From: Spongiibacter marinus
GTDB taxonomy: Bacteria; Pseudomonadota; Gammaproteobacteria; Pseudomonadales; Spongiibacteraceae
DNA: 64,000 bases
Assembly (NCBI RefSeq): GCF_016906995.1
Contig: NZ_JAFBBD010000004.1
Location: 62,001 to 126,000, forward strand
Direction: 5' to 3'
Made by a program: the position numbers and the translations under genes. Positions 38,163-47,235 of the stretch are shown piece by piece (positions within the stretch are counted from its first letter, which is position 1; each line of letters opens with the position of its first letter). Below the pieces are notes generated by a model, which did no database searches, was not told the origin of the DNA, and saw only the letters and a program-made list of their open reading frames with translations.

Positions 38163-40334
38163 TTAGAAGCTAAGTTTTACATCGACACCGTAGCTTTTTG
38201 GCTCGCCGAAGTAGGCCGACTGATACGCTCCCAAACTGATGGAGTGAACTTTATACTCCTCGTCGTCGAGGTTACGTCCCCAGAAGGCAACTTCCAGCTC
38301 GGTGGAACCGATAGACATACCTGACAGCGCAACGCGACCGTTGACGACGCCATAGTCATCCAGGAAATAGCCTTCGATATCGTCGTTAAAGGCGGTGCCA
38401 TAACGCTCATCAGTCCAGCTGTAGTCCAGCGATGCGGTCAGCATTGAGGTGTTGGCGCCAGTGCCTACCGCGCGCTGATACTCCAGACCAATAGTGTAAT
38501 TGTGCTCTGGTGCGTAGGGCATTTCCGCTTGGTCAGCAATGTTTTGGCCCTGGGTCGGCGCGCCATTACGCTGATCGATATACTCAACAAAGTCTGCATC
38601 GGTATAACCGTAGGACAGCTGCATGGTTAAACCAGGCACCAGCACAGCCATCACATCCAATTCCAGACCATCGATTTCAGCTTCACCCACGTTGTAAACG
38701 TCGGTGAGGAAGATGGTGGCATTGTTGGTCACCTGCTGAAGCTGCATATCTTCATATTCGGCGTGGAATACCGAGGCATTGGCGGTGATGCGATTGTTCA
38801 GCCAGCTCGACTTCATACCCAGCTCGAAAGAGGTCATGTTCTCTTCGTCGAAGGGTGGCTGGAAGCCTGCTTCGGTACTGCGCACATTGTAGCCACCCGC
38901 TTTGTAGGCAGTAACAACTTTGGCGAAGGTGCTGAGGTCATCGCTCCAGGCGTAATCCAGAGTCAGGCTTGGGTTAAAGTTGCTCCACTCATCGCTGCCC
39001 GACTGCTCGCCGCCAACAAAGTACACGCTGCTGTCTTTGGTGGCCGAGCGCTTATCCACGGTGTAGCGACCGCCAAGAGTAACGTCTAAGCGCTGCTCCA
39101 GCGCTTCAGGCGACCAGGTAATCTGTCCGTAAGCTGCATAGGCCTTGGCGTCAGACTTAATGGTGCGGTCTTCCACGGGGAAAATTGCGAAGGTAGGCGG
39201 TACTGGTGCAGTGTCAAACTCTTCTTCCAGGCCGTCTTCTTCGAAGTAGTACAGGCCCGCCACGTAGCGAATATTCGCTCCGGCATCACCAACCAGCTGG
39301 AACTCTTGCGAGAACTGGTCCTGGTCGATATCCACGCTTACAGCAAAGCCGGGCGCACCGCCGCCGTAGTTCTGTTCAATGCTCTCTTCCAGTTCACGGT
39401 AGCCGGTGATCGACTTCAGGGTACCGACAGCGGTGTCCCAGGTGACGGTCAGGCTGTGGCCTGAAATATCGGTATTACTGGGTTTAACGCCGCCAGACCA
39501 CGAGCCTGTTTCCGAGCGCTGATCACTGGCATTGGGGTACAAACCGGGTACAAAAGACTCGGTAGGCTGGTAGTACTGCTGAGGGCCTTCGATTTCTGAG
39601 AAGTCGTAGGCGTAGTCAACGGTGACGTTTTCGCTGGCGTCCCAGCGCACGGCGACACGGCCGGCTTTTTTGTCTTCGGCACCGAAGTTGTCACCACTGC
39701 CGGTGTTCTTCACCCAGCCGTCGTGGGCCGATTCCATGTAGGTGAATTTACCGGCGAATTGACCAACCTTGCCGCTTTCAATTTTGGTGAGCGACTGCCA
39801 GTAGTCGCGGTTGCCCACACTGACTTTCTGGCTAACGCCGAATTCGTCAGCGGGTTTTGCAGTAATCAGGTTAATGGCACCACCTGTGGTATTGCGGCCG
39901 TACAGTGTGCCTTGCGGGCCACGCAGTACTTCGATGCGCTCCAGGTCGGCAACATCGCTGCCCAAGCCGATGCTGCGCGCCACATACACGCCATCAATAT
40001 AGATACCAACAGCGGCATCCTGGGTGGTTTGGCTGTCGTTGTTACCCACGCCGCGCATGAAAATAACCAGGGAACTGCGGCTGTTGGGGAACGGTGTAAT
40101 GGTGACGTTTGGTGCTAAACCGGCGACGTCGGCCAGATCGGTAATGCCGAAGCGGTCCAAGCGCTCATTAGAAAATGCCAGTAGCGAGATGGGGGTATCC
40201 TGAAGCGAGCTCTCGCGTTTCTCTGCGGTTACCAATACCTCCTCAAGTGCAAGGTCATTAGCAATGGCGCCTGTCGACATTAGCCCGCAGATTGCGGTTG
40301 CCAGAAGGGAACGGCGGCCAAGAATTTTTGTCAT
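38163..40334 (-). CDS. TonB-dependent receptor (paralogue B)
   Basis: A 723-residue receptor. MTKILGRRSLLATAICGLMS begins a signal peptide, followed by DLALEEVLVTAEKRES (TonB box) and a plug almost identical to that of paralogue A. The barrels differ more, for example around residues 230-330. It ends in DVKLSF. GGGAG lies 7 bases before the ATG at 40334. It is the upstream member of the tandem pair and the likely first gene of a receptor-receptor-SnoaL operon. No Fur-like box was seen before it, so iron control is not indicated. Confidence 0.92.
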   Translation of the reverse strand: MTKILGRRSLLATAICGLMSTGAIANDLALEEVLVTAEKRESSLQDTPISLLAFSNERLDRFGITDLADVAGLAPNVTITPFPNSRSSLVIFMRGVGNNDSQTTQDAAVGIYIDGVYVARSIGLGSDVADLERIEVLRGPQGTLYGRNTTGGAINLITAKPADEFGVSQKVSVGNRDYWQSLTKIESGKVGQFAGKFTYMESAHDGWVKNTGSGDNFGAEDKKAGRVAVRWDASENVTVDYAYDFSEIEGPQQYYQPTESFVPGLYPNASDQRSETGSWSGGVKPSNTDISGHSLTVTWDTAVGTLKSITGYRELEESIEQNYGGGAPGFAVSVDIDQDQFSQEFQLVGDAGANIRYVAGLYYFEEDGLEEEFDTAPVPPTFAIFPVEDRTIKSDAKAYAAYGQITWSPEALEQRLDVTLGGRYTVDKRSATKDSSVYFVGGEQSGSDEWSNFNPSLTLDYAWSDDLSTFAKVVTAYKAGGYNVRSTEAGFQPPFDEENMTSFELGMKSSWLNNRITANASVFHAEYEDMQLQQVTNNATIFLTDVYNVGEAEIDGLELDVMAVLVPGLTMQLSYGYTDADFVEYIDQRNGAPTQGQNIADQAEMPYAPEHNYTIGLEYQRAVGTGANTSMLTASLDYSWTDERYGTAFNDDIEGYFLDDYGVVNGRVALSGMSIGSTELEVAFWGRNLDDEEYKVHSISLGAYQSAYFGEPKSYGVDVKLSF

Positions 40335-40483
40335 GAGTATCTCCCGTGTCATACTGCTTTATTATTTATTGGAAACACAGAGTGTGCGTCCATGCGCTAC
40401 ACCAGTAGCCGCCTATAGTCGCAGCTCCAAACCAGCACGGCCTATCGTCCATTCGGCTTAGCAAAAATCGAGTAGTTTCAACA

Positions 40484-41515
40484 ATGTCGCACACCAGTGA
40501 ATTTGCCCCACCCTCGCTACTGCAGAACCCCCACGTGCAATCGCTGCTGGCCTCGACGGCACCGCGTAAAATACGGCTCATACCCAAAGTTCGCCAACTG
40601 CGACGCGCCAGCAAGTCGGTGATTCTCGATTGCGGGAATGGTAGTCAGCTACTGGGCGAATACAGCCGCCAGCAGCAGGGCCGCAGTCGCGGGTTAATCA
40701 CGCTGATTCACGGCTGGGAAGGCAGCTCCCGGTCGACCTATTTGCTCTCTGCCGCCAGTGCCTTCTACCGCGCTGGCTATGATGTGTTTCGATTGAATCT
40801 TCGCGACCACGGCCCCAGCCACCATTTAAACCGAGAGCTTTTCAATTCAACCCTGCTTGAAGAAGTGCTGGGCGCATTGCGCGCCATACAGGCCAACTAC
40901 CCTCACGACTGGCAGTTTCTCGCCGGCTTTTCACTGGGCGGAAACTTTGCCCTGCGACTAGCTGCCGCAGCCACCGAGGCGGGCATTCACATTCACCAAA
41001 CCATTGCGATATGCCCCGTTGTCGACCCGGTAAAAACCATGGCGGCCATTGAGCAGGGCTGGTGGGTGTACGAGCAATATTTTGTGCGCAAGTGGAAGCG
41101 CTCGCTGAAAAAGAAACTGGCGCTCTACCCCGAGCTGAACTTTTCTGAGCAACTGCACGGCATGAAACGGCTGAGGGACTTTAACGATTATTTTGTCCCC
41201 AACCACACGCCGTTTAACGAACCCGACGAGTATTTTCGCGCCTACGCCTTAAGCGCAGACTTGCTGAGCACACTGAGCAACCCCGCCCATATTATTGCCG
41301 CCCAGGACGACCCAATGATTATTGCCGAGGACTTTGAACGGCTGCGTGGCGTCAACGGGTTGAGTATCGAAACGCCGCGCTACGGCGGGCATTGTGGCTT
41401 TGTAAAAAACTGGCGACTGGACAGCTGGGTAGACGAGCGAATGCTGGAAATCATTCAGCTGCGAAAGCAGCAGCCTCGCCAGGCTGCCAGCACCGAAGCC
41501 GCAACAATGACCTAA
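40484..41515 (+). CDS. YheT-family alpha/beta hydrolase
   Basis: A 343-residue alpha/beta hydrolase of the YheT/ABHD1-3 type. The N-terminal NPHVQSLLAS segment is typical of the family. LITLIHGWEGSS is the oxyanion region, the nucleophile is in GFSLGGNFA, the acid is probably in AQDDPMI and the His in GGHCGFVK. It probably hydrolyses an ester or thioester. It is divergent from the TonB receptor operon and ends overlapping the convergent lyase by 4 bases. Confidence 0.88.
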   Translation: MSHTSEFAPPSLLQNPHVQSLLASTAPRKIRLIPKVRQLRRASKSVILDCGNGSQLLGEYSRQQQGRSRGLITLIHGWEGSSRSTYLLSAASAFYRAGYDVFRLNLRDHGPSHHLNRELFNSTLLEEVLGALRAIQANYPHDWQFLAGFSLGGNFALRLAAAATEAGIHIHQTIAICPVVDPVKTMAAIEQGWWVYEQYFVRKWKRSLKKKLALYPELNFSEQLHGMKRLRDFNDYFVPNHTPFNEPDEYFRAYALSADLLSTLSNPAHIIAAQDDPMIIAEDFERLRGVNGLSIETPRYGGHCGFVKNWRLDSWVDERMLEIIQLRKQQPRQAASTEAATMT

Positions 41516-42375
41516 CGCGCCGCCAGCGCGTCACCAATGGCAAGGATTCGCAGCGCTTCGTCAACATGCAGCGACTCCACCAGGCGGCCATCGACAACAA
41601 CCACGCCCAACCCCTGGGCCTCGGCTTCTACCCAGGCTTGGTGAATTTTTTTCGCTTGCGCTAATTGTTGCTCGGACGGGCCAAAGGTTTGGTTAGCCGC
41701 GGCAATCTGTTTCGGGTGGATCAGCGTTTTGCCATCGAAGCCCAATTGCACGCCCTGCTCACAGGCTTGCACAAAGCCCGCCTCATCGTCGAGATTGAGG
41801 TGCACGCCATCGAGCACATCCAAACCGTGGGCGCGCGCCGCCAGCACGCATTGGCTAAGCGATGCCTGCAGGCCCAACCGGTCCGGAGTGTGCGGTACGC
41901 GAAGCTCCTTGGCCAGGTCCGAGGTGCCCATCACGATGGCCTCAAGCCGCGAATGGCTGCCCGCTATTTCGTCGATGGCCAATACGCCTCTGGGCGTTTC
42001 TGCCATTGCCCAAAGCTTGAGCGTCTCTGGCGCTTGCTCCTGAACAAGTAGCTGCACTACGGCCTGCACTTCGGCGGCGGATTCCACTTTCGGCAAGCAC
42101 AGGGCAGAGATCGGCGCGTGAGCAAAGGCGGCTATTTCTTCTCTGCCCCAGGGCGTATCAAAGCCGTTAACGCGCACCACCAATTCACGGTGACCGTAGC
42201 CACCTTCGGCGAGCGCATCCAGAATGTGTTGGCGGGCCTGTAACTTTTGCGACGGGGCAACGGCATCTTCAAGATCGAGGATCAATACATCGGCGTCGAG
42301 GCTTCGCGCCTTTTCCAGGGCACGGGTATTCGCGCCAGGCATGTATAACACTGATCGACGGGGAAGGTACGCCAT
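41512..42375 (-). CDS. HpcH/HpaI aldolase / citrate-lyase beta (CitE-like) CoA-ester lyase
   Basis: A 287-residue TIM-barrel lyase. RRSVLYMPGANTRALEKA, DVLILDLEDAVAP, the Arg in VRVNGFDTPWG and the acidic metal ligand in AMAETPRGVLA are the family blocks seen in CitE-like malyl-, citramalyl- or methylmalyl-CoA lyases. The ATG at 42375 has GGAG 8 bases upstream. It stands alone and shares four stop bases with the convergent YheT gene. The specific substrate cannot be told from sequence alone. Confidence 0.88.
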   Translation of the reverse strand: MAYLPRRSVLYMPGANTRALEKARSLDADVLILDLEDAVAPSQKLQARQHILDALAEGGYGHRELVVRVNGFDTPWGREEIAAFAHAPISALCLPKVESAAEVQAVVQLLVQEQAPETLKLWAMAETPRGVLAIDEIAGSHSRLEAIVMGTSDLAKELRVPHTPDRLGLQASLSQCVLAARAHGLDVLDGVHLNLDDEAGFVQACEQGVQLGFDGKTLIHPKQIAAANQTFGPSEQQLAQAKKIHQAWVEAEAQGLGVVVVDGRLVESLHVDEALRILAIGDALAAR

Positions 42376-42451
42376 TGAGGTCACTCCGCAAAAAAACGCC
42401 AAGTCTAGCATAGGGCTGAACCGGCGGATCGCTCGGATCAGAGGAATTACA

Positions 42452-42470
42452 ATTGCGAATCATTTTCAAT
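42452..42470 (+). promoter_or_regulatory. Fur box upstream of the imelysin operon
   Basis: ATTGCGAATCATTTTCAAT matches the 19-base Fur consensus at 14 positions by hand alignment and retains the central AATCATT core. It lies 50 bases upstream of the first imelysin gene, where it would overlap the promoter. Iron-repressed expression of the five-gene operon is predicted. Confidence 0.72.
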
Positions 42471-42519
42471 TAGCGCAAAATATCCCGCTGCTTTACCGTC
42501 GCCAACTTGAGGACTCTTC

Positions 42520-43749
42520 ATGACTAAGTATGTGCTAACACTGCTCTTGCTGTGCCAGTTTGGCGTTGCGCAAGCCGCGCCGGACAACCGCCGCGCTATC
42601 GTGACGCACTACACCAATTTGGCACACGCGGTGTTCGACGATGCAAAAACGACAGCGCAAACGTTGTTGAGTCGTGTTGAGGCCCTGCTCGCCGAGCCAT
42701 CAGAAAAAACCTTAATGGCGGCGCGCCAGGCTTGGATCGCCGCGCGCATCCCCTACCAGCAAAGTGAGGCCTTTCGCTTTGGCAACCCAGTGGTTGACGA
42801 CTGGGAGGGGCAGCTCAATAGCTGGCCGCTGGATGAAGGCTTGATCGATTACGTGGACCAAAGCTACGCCGCGAGCCTGGGCAATATCGCCGCCGACATG
42901 AATATCATCGCCAACCCCACTATTACGCTGGGCGGCGGCGCGATAGACGCCACCACGATCACCCCGGCGTTATTACAGGACCTACATGAACTGGCCGGCA
43001 ATGCCGCCAACGTGACCAGCGGCTACCACGCAATTGAATTCCTGCTTTGGGGCCAAGACCTCAACGGCCATCAAGCCGGTGCGGGCGAGCGCCCCTACAC
43101 CGACTTCAGTAAGGGTGAAGCCTGTACAAACGGGCACTGCGAGCGCCGCGGTCAATATTTGCTGGCCGCGACACAATTGCTCGTTAGCGACCTCGCCTAC
43201 ATGACCCAGCAATGGGCCGCCGAGGGCGACAACTATCGGCGTGAATTACTGTCTCTGCCCAGCGAACAGGCGCTGGCGCGCATCTTCTACGGCATTGGCT
43301 CACTGAGTTTGGGCGAGCTTGGTGGCGAGCGTATCAAGGTGGCCCTGGAAGCCAATTCAACCGAAGATGAGCACGACTGCTTTAGCGACAACACGCACTG
43401 GTCCCACTACTACAATGGCCTGGGCATCAGCAATGTGTATAAAGGCGAGTACCAGCGCATAGATGGCAGCTGGGTTCGCGGCCCCTCGCTAAGCCAAGCG
43501 GTTGCCGCATCGTCAGCGCAGGCTGACAAAGCATTAACGGCCGCCCTGAACACCACCATGGCGCGCCTGCAATTGCTAACGCAAGTGGCCGAACACCCGG
43601 AGCGCCCACAAAAATTCGATATGCTGATCGCCCCAGGCAATGCGCAGGGTCGCAACTTGCTGGGCAGTATTCTGCAAGCGCTGACAAACCAAACCCGCGC
43701 CATTGAAGACGCCGCGGCAAGCCTCGGCATCAACCCCAACGCGATTTGA
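42520..43749 (+). CDS. Imelysin (peptidase M75 / IrpA) family protein
   Basis: A 409-residue exported protein with a signal peptide (cleaved near AQA|AP) and a duplicated four-helix imelysin fold. The signature GxHxxE is present as GYHAIE (G168, H170, E173). Members include cyanobacterial IrpA and Pseudomonas IcmP. They are iron-regulated and thought to bind iron at the periplasmic or outer membrane surface. GAGG lies 7 bases before the ATG. It is the first gene after the Fur box and heads the operon seen in P. aeruginosa as PA4370-PA4373. Confidence 0.92.
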   Translation: MTKYVLTLLLLCQFGVAQAAPDNRRAIVTHYTNLAHAVFDDAKTTAQTLLSRVEALLAEPSEKTLMAARQAWIAARIPYQQSEAFRFGNPVVDDWEGQLNSWPLDEGLIDYVDQSYAASLGNIAADMNIIANPTITLGGGAIDATTITPALLQDLHELAGNAANVTSGYHAIEFLLWGQDLNGHQAGAGERPYTDFSKGEACTNGHCERRGQYLLAATQLLVSDLAYMTQQWAAEGDNYRRELLSLPSEQALARIFYGIGSLSLGELGGERIKVALEANSTEDEHDCFSDNTHWSHYYNGLGISNVYKGEYQRIDGSWVRGPSLSQAVAASSAQADKALTAALNTTMARLQLLTQVAEHPERPQKFDMLIAPGNAQGRNLLGSILQALTNQTRAIEDAAASLGINPNAI

Positions 43750-43753
43750 CGCC

Positions 43754-44980
43754 TTGCCTCGCAACCGTTTTTTCACCCTTGTCGCCCTGGCACTGATACC
43801 ACTATCGAGCTGGGGCACATCAGTCCTTGAGCGACCGGCGCCTGAACTGAGTCCACAGCAACAACTTGACTGGGCCGTCGGCCGCAGCTTTGCCCACCGC
43901 CCGTGGGTGTCGTCACCGGCAACCACAACCGCACGCGATGGCCTCGGCCCGCTATTTAATGCGCGAAGCTGCGCCGGCTGCCACCCAGGCAACGGCCAGG
44001 GCCAACTTCCCACAAAGGGTCTAGGAACGGTACTGAGGCTGCCGAAAGACAGCCTGTTTGGCAGCCAACTGCAAGACCGCGCCCTGCCCGGTTTCACAGC
44101 GGAAGGCCGAATTGCCTGGCGAGTATCCAGCCATGCGCCCCGCCCCCACCAGCAATACCTTATCGCCGAGTATCGGCAGCTTTCAGCCTCGGCACGCTTG
44201 GCCCCCATGCTGATCGGTTTGGGCAAACTCGACGCCATTGATCGTGCCCAGATCCTGGCCTGGGAAGATGTCGATGACCGCGACAATGACAGTGTTTCCG
44301 GCCGAGCGGCCACACTGGATAACGGGCAGCTTGGCCGCTTTGGCTGGAAAGCTTCCCAAGCCTCGCTGCGCGAGCAAATTGCCCAGGCCTTTGCTGAGGA
44401 CATGGGCATCGACAGTGCAATACGTCGCGCCACCCGCTGCGACCAAATTAGCGCGGCCGCTTCTGAGAACGACAGAATGGCTGCCCGCGCCCGCTGTGAG
44501 CGCGCCTCTGGCGCCGACCAGCCCGATGGCAGCGAGATCAGCCCGAAGATTCTCGGCGCGGTTGAACACTACATTGCCAATTTAGCGATCCCCGGCAGCA
44601 GGGCTGACCACCATGGCCCCGCCGCCAGAACCTTTGCCGAAATCGGTTGCGCAAGCTGCCACCGTCCAACATTCGCCACCGCCAGCGGCACGATTTATCC
44701 CTACAGCGATTTGCTGCTTCACGATATGGGCGACGGCCTGAATGACGGCGTCGCCGAGGGCGCAGCGCGCCCCGAAGAATGGCGCACTGCGCCACTGTGG
44801 GGGCTTGGCATCCGCAGCGCAGAGGCGGACAATACCCGACTGCTCCACGACGGCCGCGCGAACAGTATTCGCGAGGCGATTGCCTGGCACGGCGGCGAAG
44901 CCCGCGCCGCGAGGCAGCGTTTCAACGCCTTATCGCAAGCACAGCAGGCCCGTCTACTCGAATTTTTAAAGGAACTGTAA
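43754..44980 (+). CDS. Di-heme DUF1111 (putative thiol oxidoreductase) family cytochrome
   Basis: A 408-residue secreted c-type cytochrome with two CxxCH heme sites, CAGCH near the N-terminus and CASCH in the last third. The start is uncertain: a TTG at 43754 gives a clean signal peptide (RNRFFTLVALALIPLSSWG), while a TTG at 43703 lies inside the imelysin gene. The fold is a MauG-like di-heme type. The homologue follows imelysin in iron-regulated operons of Pseudomonas, suggesting electron transfer to or from iron in the periplasm. It abuts the next gene with no gap. Confidence 0.88.
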   Translation: MPRNRFFTLVALALIPLSSWGTSVLERPAPELSPQQQLDWAVGRSFAHRPWVSSPATTTARDGLGPLFNARSCAGCHPGNGQGQLPTKGLGTVLRLPKDSLFGSQLQDRALPGFTAEGRIAWRVSSHAPRPHQQYLIAEYRQLSASARLAPMLIGLGKLDAIDRAQILAWEDVDDRDNDSVSGRAATLDNGQLGRFGWKASQASLREQIAQAFAEDMGIDSAIRRATRCDQISAAASENDRMAARARCERASGADQPDGSEISPKILGAVEHYIANLAIPGSRADHHGPAARTFAEIGCASCHRPTFATASGTIYPYSDLLLHDMGDGLNDGVAEGAARPEEWRTAPLWGLGIRSAEADNTRLLHDGRANSIREAIAWHGGEARAARQRFNALSQAQQARLLEFLKEL

Positions 44981-46099
44981 ATGTCTACCCCAGCGACCCT
45001 GATACAACACTGCCGGAAGTGGCTGTTGCTGCCCTGTTTCAGCCTGCTCGCTGCCTGCACCCCGCCCCCCGAACAACAGCTGCTTGAAGACACTGCGCAA
45101 ACCAGCTTGCTGCCCGCTCACCGGGATTTTGCTCTGGCGGCAAAGCAGCTTTCTCAGGCCACCCAGGCATTTTGTAAATCGCCTGACGACGCGGGGCTAC
45201 AAGCAACCCGAGAACATTGGCGACACAGCGCGGTAGCGTGGTCGGGGCTGCAAGTAAAAAGCTTCGGCCCCCTGATGGAAGACAATCTAAGTTGGCAAAT
45301 CCAGTTTTGGCCAGATCGTAAAAACCTGGTCGCTCGCAAGCTCGAGGGGCTGATCGCCGAGCATGCGGACGCCACCTCCTTCACTGCCAGCACGATCGCC
45401 GACGCGAGCGTAGTGGTACAAGGCTTGAGTGCGCTGGAGTATTTACTGTTCGATGAAAAAGCAGCTCAGCTTGATCGTTATCAAACCGCCCCGTTGCGTT
45501 GTCAGGTGCTGAGCGCTATCGCCGAGCATCAGAAAACGTTAAGCAAAACACTGCACGAAGCCTGGCTTCCCGATCACGGAAACTACCTTGGCACCTTTGC
45601 GCAGCCCGGCCCTAAAAACCCGGTTTATCCCGATCGCCAACAGGCCATTGCGGCGCTCTTGGAGTCACTGGTTGCCGGTGCCGAATTGATAAAACGCGAT
45701 AAGCTTGAGCGGCCTCTGGGCTTTGCCAACAGCCGGGGCCTAAGCCAGGTGTACCTGCTTGAGTGGTGGCGTAGCCGCTTCTCTCGCGAAGCCATTATCG
45801 GCAACCTCAATGCGTTGCAGCGCCTTTATCTGGCCGATGAACTATACGGGATCGACGACTATCTGCGGCAGCACCAGCACAGTGAGCTGGCAGAGCAAAT
45901 TACCAGCACCTTTGAAAAAACCATTGTCGCTGCACAGGCCGTTGAGGGTGACCTTTTCTCGGCTGCGACTGATCCAGCGCAAAAACCTCAGTTGCTCGCA
46001 CTTTATACTGAGGTACAGCACTTACTCGACTTGCTAAAAAATGCCCTGCCGGATGCTCTGGGTATCACCCTGAGTTTTAACGGCGCCGACGGAGACTAG
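44981..46099 (+). CDS. Imelysin-family lipoprotein
   Basis: A 372-residue lipoprotein with the lipobox LLAAC (Cys26). It shows imelysin-like helices, but the GxHxxE signature is changed to GLSALE, so the His ligand is lost while the Glu remains. The start follows the DUF1111 stop immediately, with AAAGGAA upstream. It corresponds to the second imelysin-like gene of the Pseudomonas PA4370-4373 operon. It may be a partner or scaffold of the first imelysin rather than a metal-binding equivalent. Confidence 0.85.
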   Translation: MSTPATLIQHCRKWLLLPCFSLLAACTPPPEQQLLEDTAQTSLLPAHRDFALAAKQLSQATQAFCKSPDDAGLQATREHWRHSAVAWSGLQVKSFGPLMEDNLSWQIQFWPDRKNLVARKLEGLIAEHADATSFTASTIADASVVVQGLSALEYLLFDEKAAQLDRYQTAPLRCQVLSAIAEHQKTLSKTLHEAWLPDHGNYLGTFAQPGPKNPVYPDRQQAIAALLESLVAGAELIKRDKLERPLGFANSRGLSQVYLLEWWRSRFSREAIIGNLNALQRLYLADELYGIDDYLRQHQHSELAEQITSTFEKTIVAAQAVEGDLFSAATDPAQKPQLLALYTEVQHLLDLLKNALPDALGITLSFNGADGD

Positions 46100-46100
46100 T

Positions 46101-47222
46101 ATGCAACGCCGCACCCTGATCGCTGGTGCGCTGGGTTTACCCGTGGCTGCAGCACTTTGGCAGTTCACATCCGCCCCAGCGCAGGCCAACTACAGCCCGG
46201 TGTGCAGCGCGGCAAACAATGCCGAGGGCCAGCCAATACTGGGGGCAATGCACGGTGATCACTGGGCTTTTACACTGCCGGGTGACGAACGTGGCCACGA
46301 TAGCTGTGTACACAATGAGCGAGCAGAAGCGCTGTTTTTTGCGCGTCGCCCCGGCACCCACATTTATGTTGTCGACCTGAAAACCGGCAAGCTTCGCCAT
46401 AAAATCAACGCCGCCGAGGGCTACCATTTTTACGGTCACGGCTGTGTAAGCGGCGATGGCCGCTACCTTTACACCACAGAAAACCACGTTGCGGATAACG
46501 GTCGCGGCGTTATTGGCGTCTACGATTGCTACGACCAGTATCGATTAATCAGCCACATGGATTGCGGCGGCATCGGCCCTCACGAACTCGCCTTAATGCC
46601 TGATGGCAAGCACATTGTGGTGGCGGTGGGCGGCATTAAAACGCTGCCAGCGAGTGGTCGTAAAACCCTCAACCCCGGAGCGCTTGAACCCGGTTTGAGC
46701 TACCTGAATTTGGCGGAGCAGCGCGTCGTCGCATTCATCCCCTCCCCCGACGCCCAACTGAGCTTGCGCCATTTGGATGTCAATACCAACGGCGATGTTG
46801 TGGTGGGCGGTCAATATCAGGGAACGACACCCTCCGCCAAGCCACTCATCTATCACCATCGGCTGGGTGGTGAGATGCTTGCACTGGATATCAATACCGA
46901 GCTGGCCATGCGCAACGACTATGTCGCCAGCGTCGCCACCGACGATCAGCAAAATGTGCTTTGCAGCTTCCCCCGCGACAATCAACTGGGGTTGTGGTCA
47001 ATACCCCAGCGCCGGCTGCTGCACAGCTGGCGCTTGCGGGATTGCGCTGGCGCCGTGTATGACGCCGCCAACAAACAGTTCATTGTAAGCAGCAGCTCCG
47101 GGCAGCTAATGGCTGCCCGCGCCGGTGAAGACCAGCTGTCACCACTGGCCTACCTACCGGGCCTGCGCTGGGACAATCATTTAAGCCTGATCCCACCACA
47201 TCTGGCCAATACCCTCGGCTAG
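46101..47222 (+). CDS. DUF1513 family beta-propeller protein
   Basis: A 373-residue exported protein with a twin-arginine-like start (MQRRTLIAGALGLP) and a signal cleaved near AQA|NY. It has the repeated HIYVVDLKTGK and KHIVVAVGG strands of a propeller. It starts one base after the second imelysin gene, with GGAG 6 bases before the ATG. DUF1513 proteins accompany imelysin operons. The function is unknown; electron-transfer or cofactor binding is a guess from context. Confidence 0.88.
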   Translation: MQRRTLIAGALGLPVAAALWQFTSAPAQANYSPVCSAANNAEGQPILGAMHGDHWAFTLPGDERGHDSCVHNERAEALFFARRPGTHIYVVDLKTGKLRHKINAAEGYHFYGHGCVSGDGRYLYTTENHVADNGRGVIGVYDCYDQYRLISHMDCGGIGPHELALMPDGKHIVVAVGGIKTLPASGRKTLNPGALEPGLSYLNLAEQRVVAFIPSPDAQLSLRHLDVNTNGDVVVGGQYQGTTPSAKPLIYHHRLGGEMLALDINTELAMRNDYVASVATDDQQNVLCSFPRDNQLGLWSIPQRRLLHSWRLRDCAGAVYDAANKQFIVSSSSGQLMAARAGEDQLSPLAYLPGLRWDNHLSLIPPHLANTLG

Positions 47223-47235
47223 CCACAGAGACGCT

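Noticed and set aside
40335-40483. Fur box before the TonB receptors
   Set aside because: The spacer is AT-rich but has no GATAAT-type dyad match.
43576-44433. A 285-codon open frame on the minus strand
   Set aside because: It is antisense to the di-heme DUF1111 gene whose heme motifs are clear.
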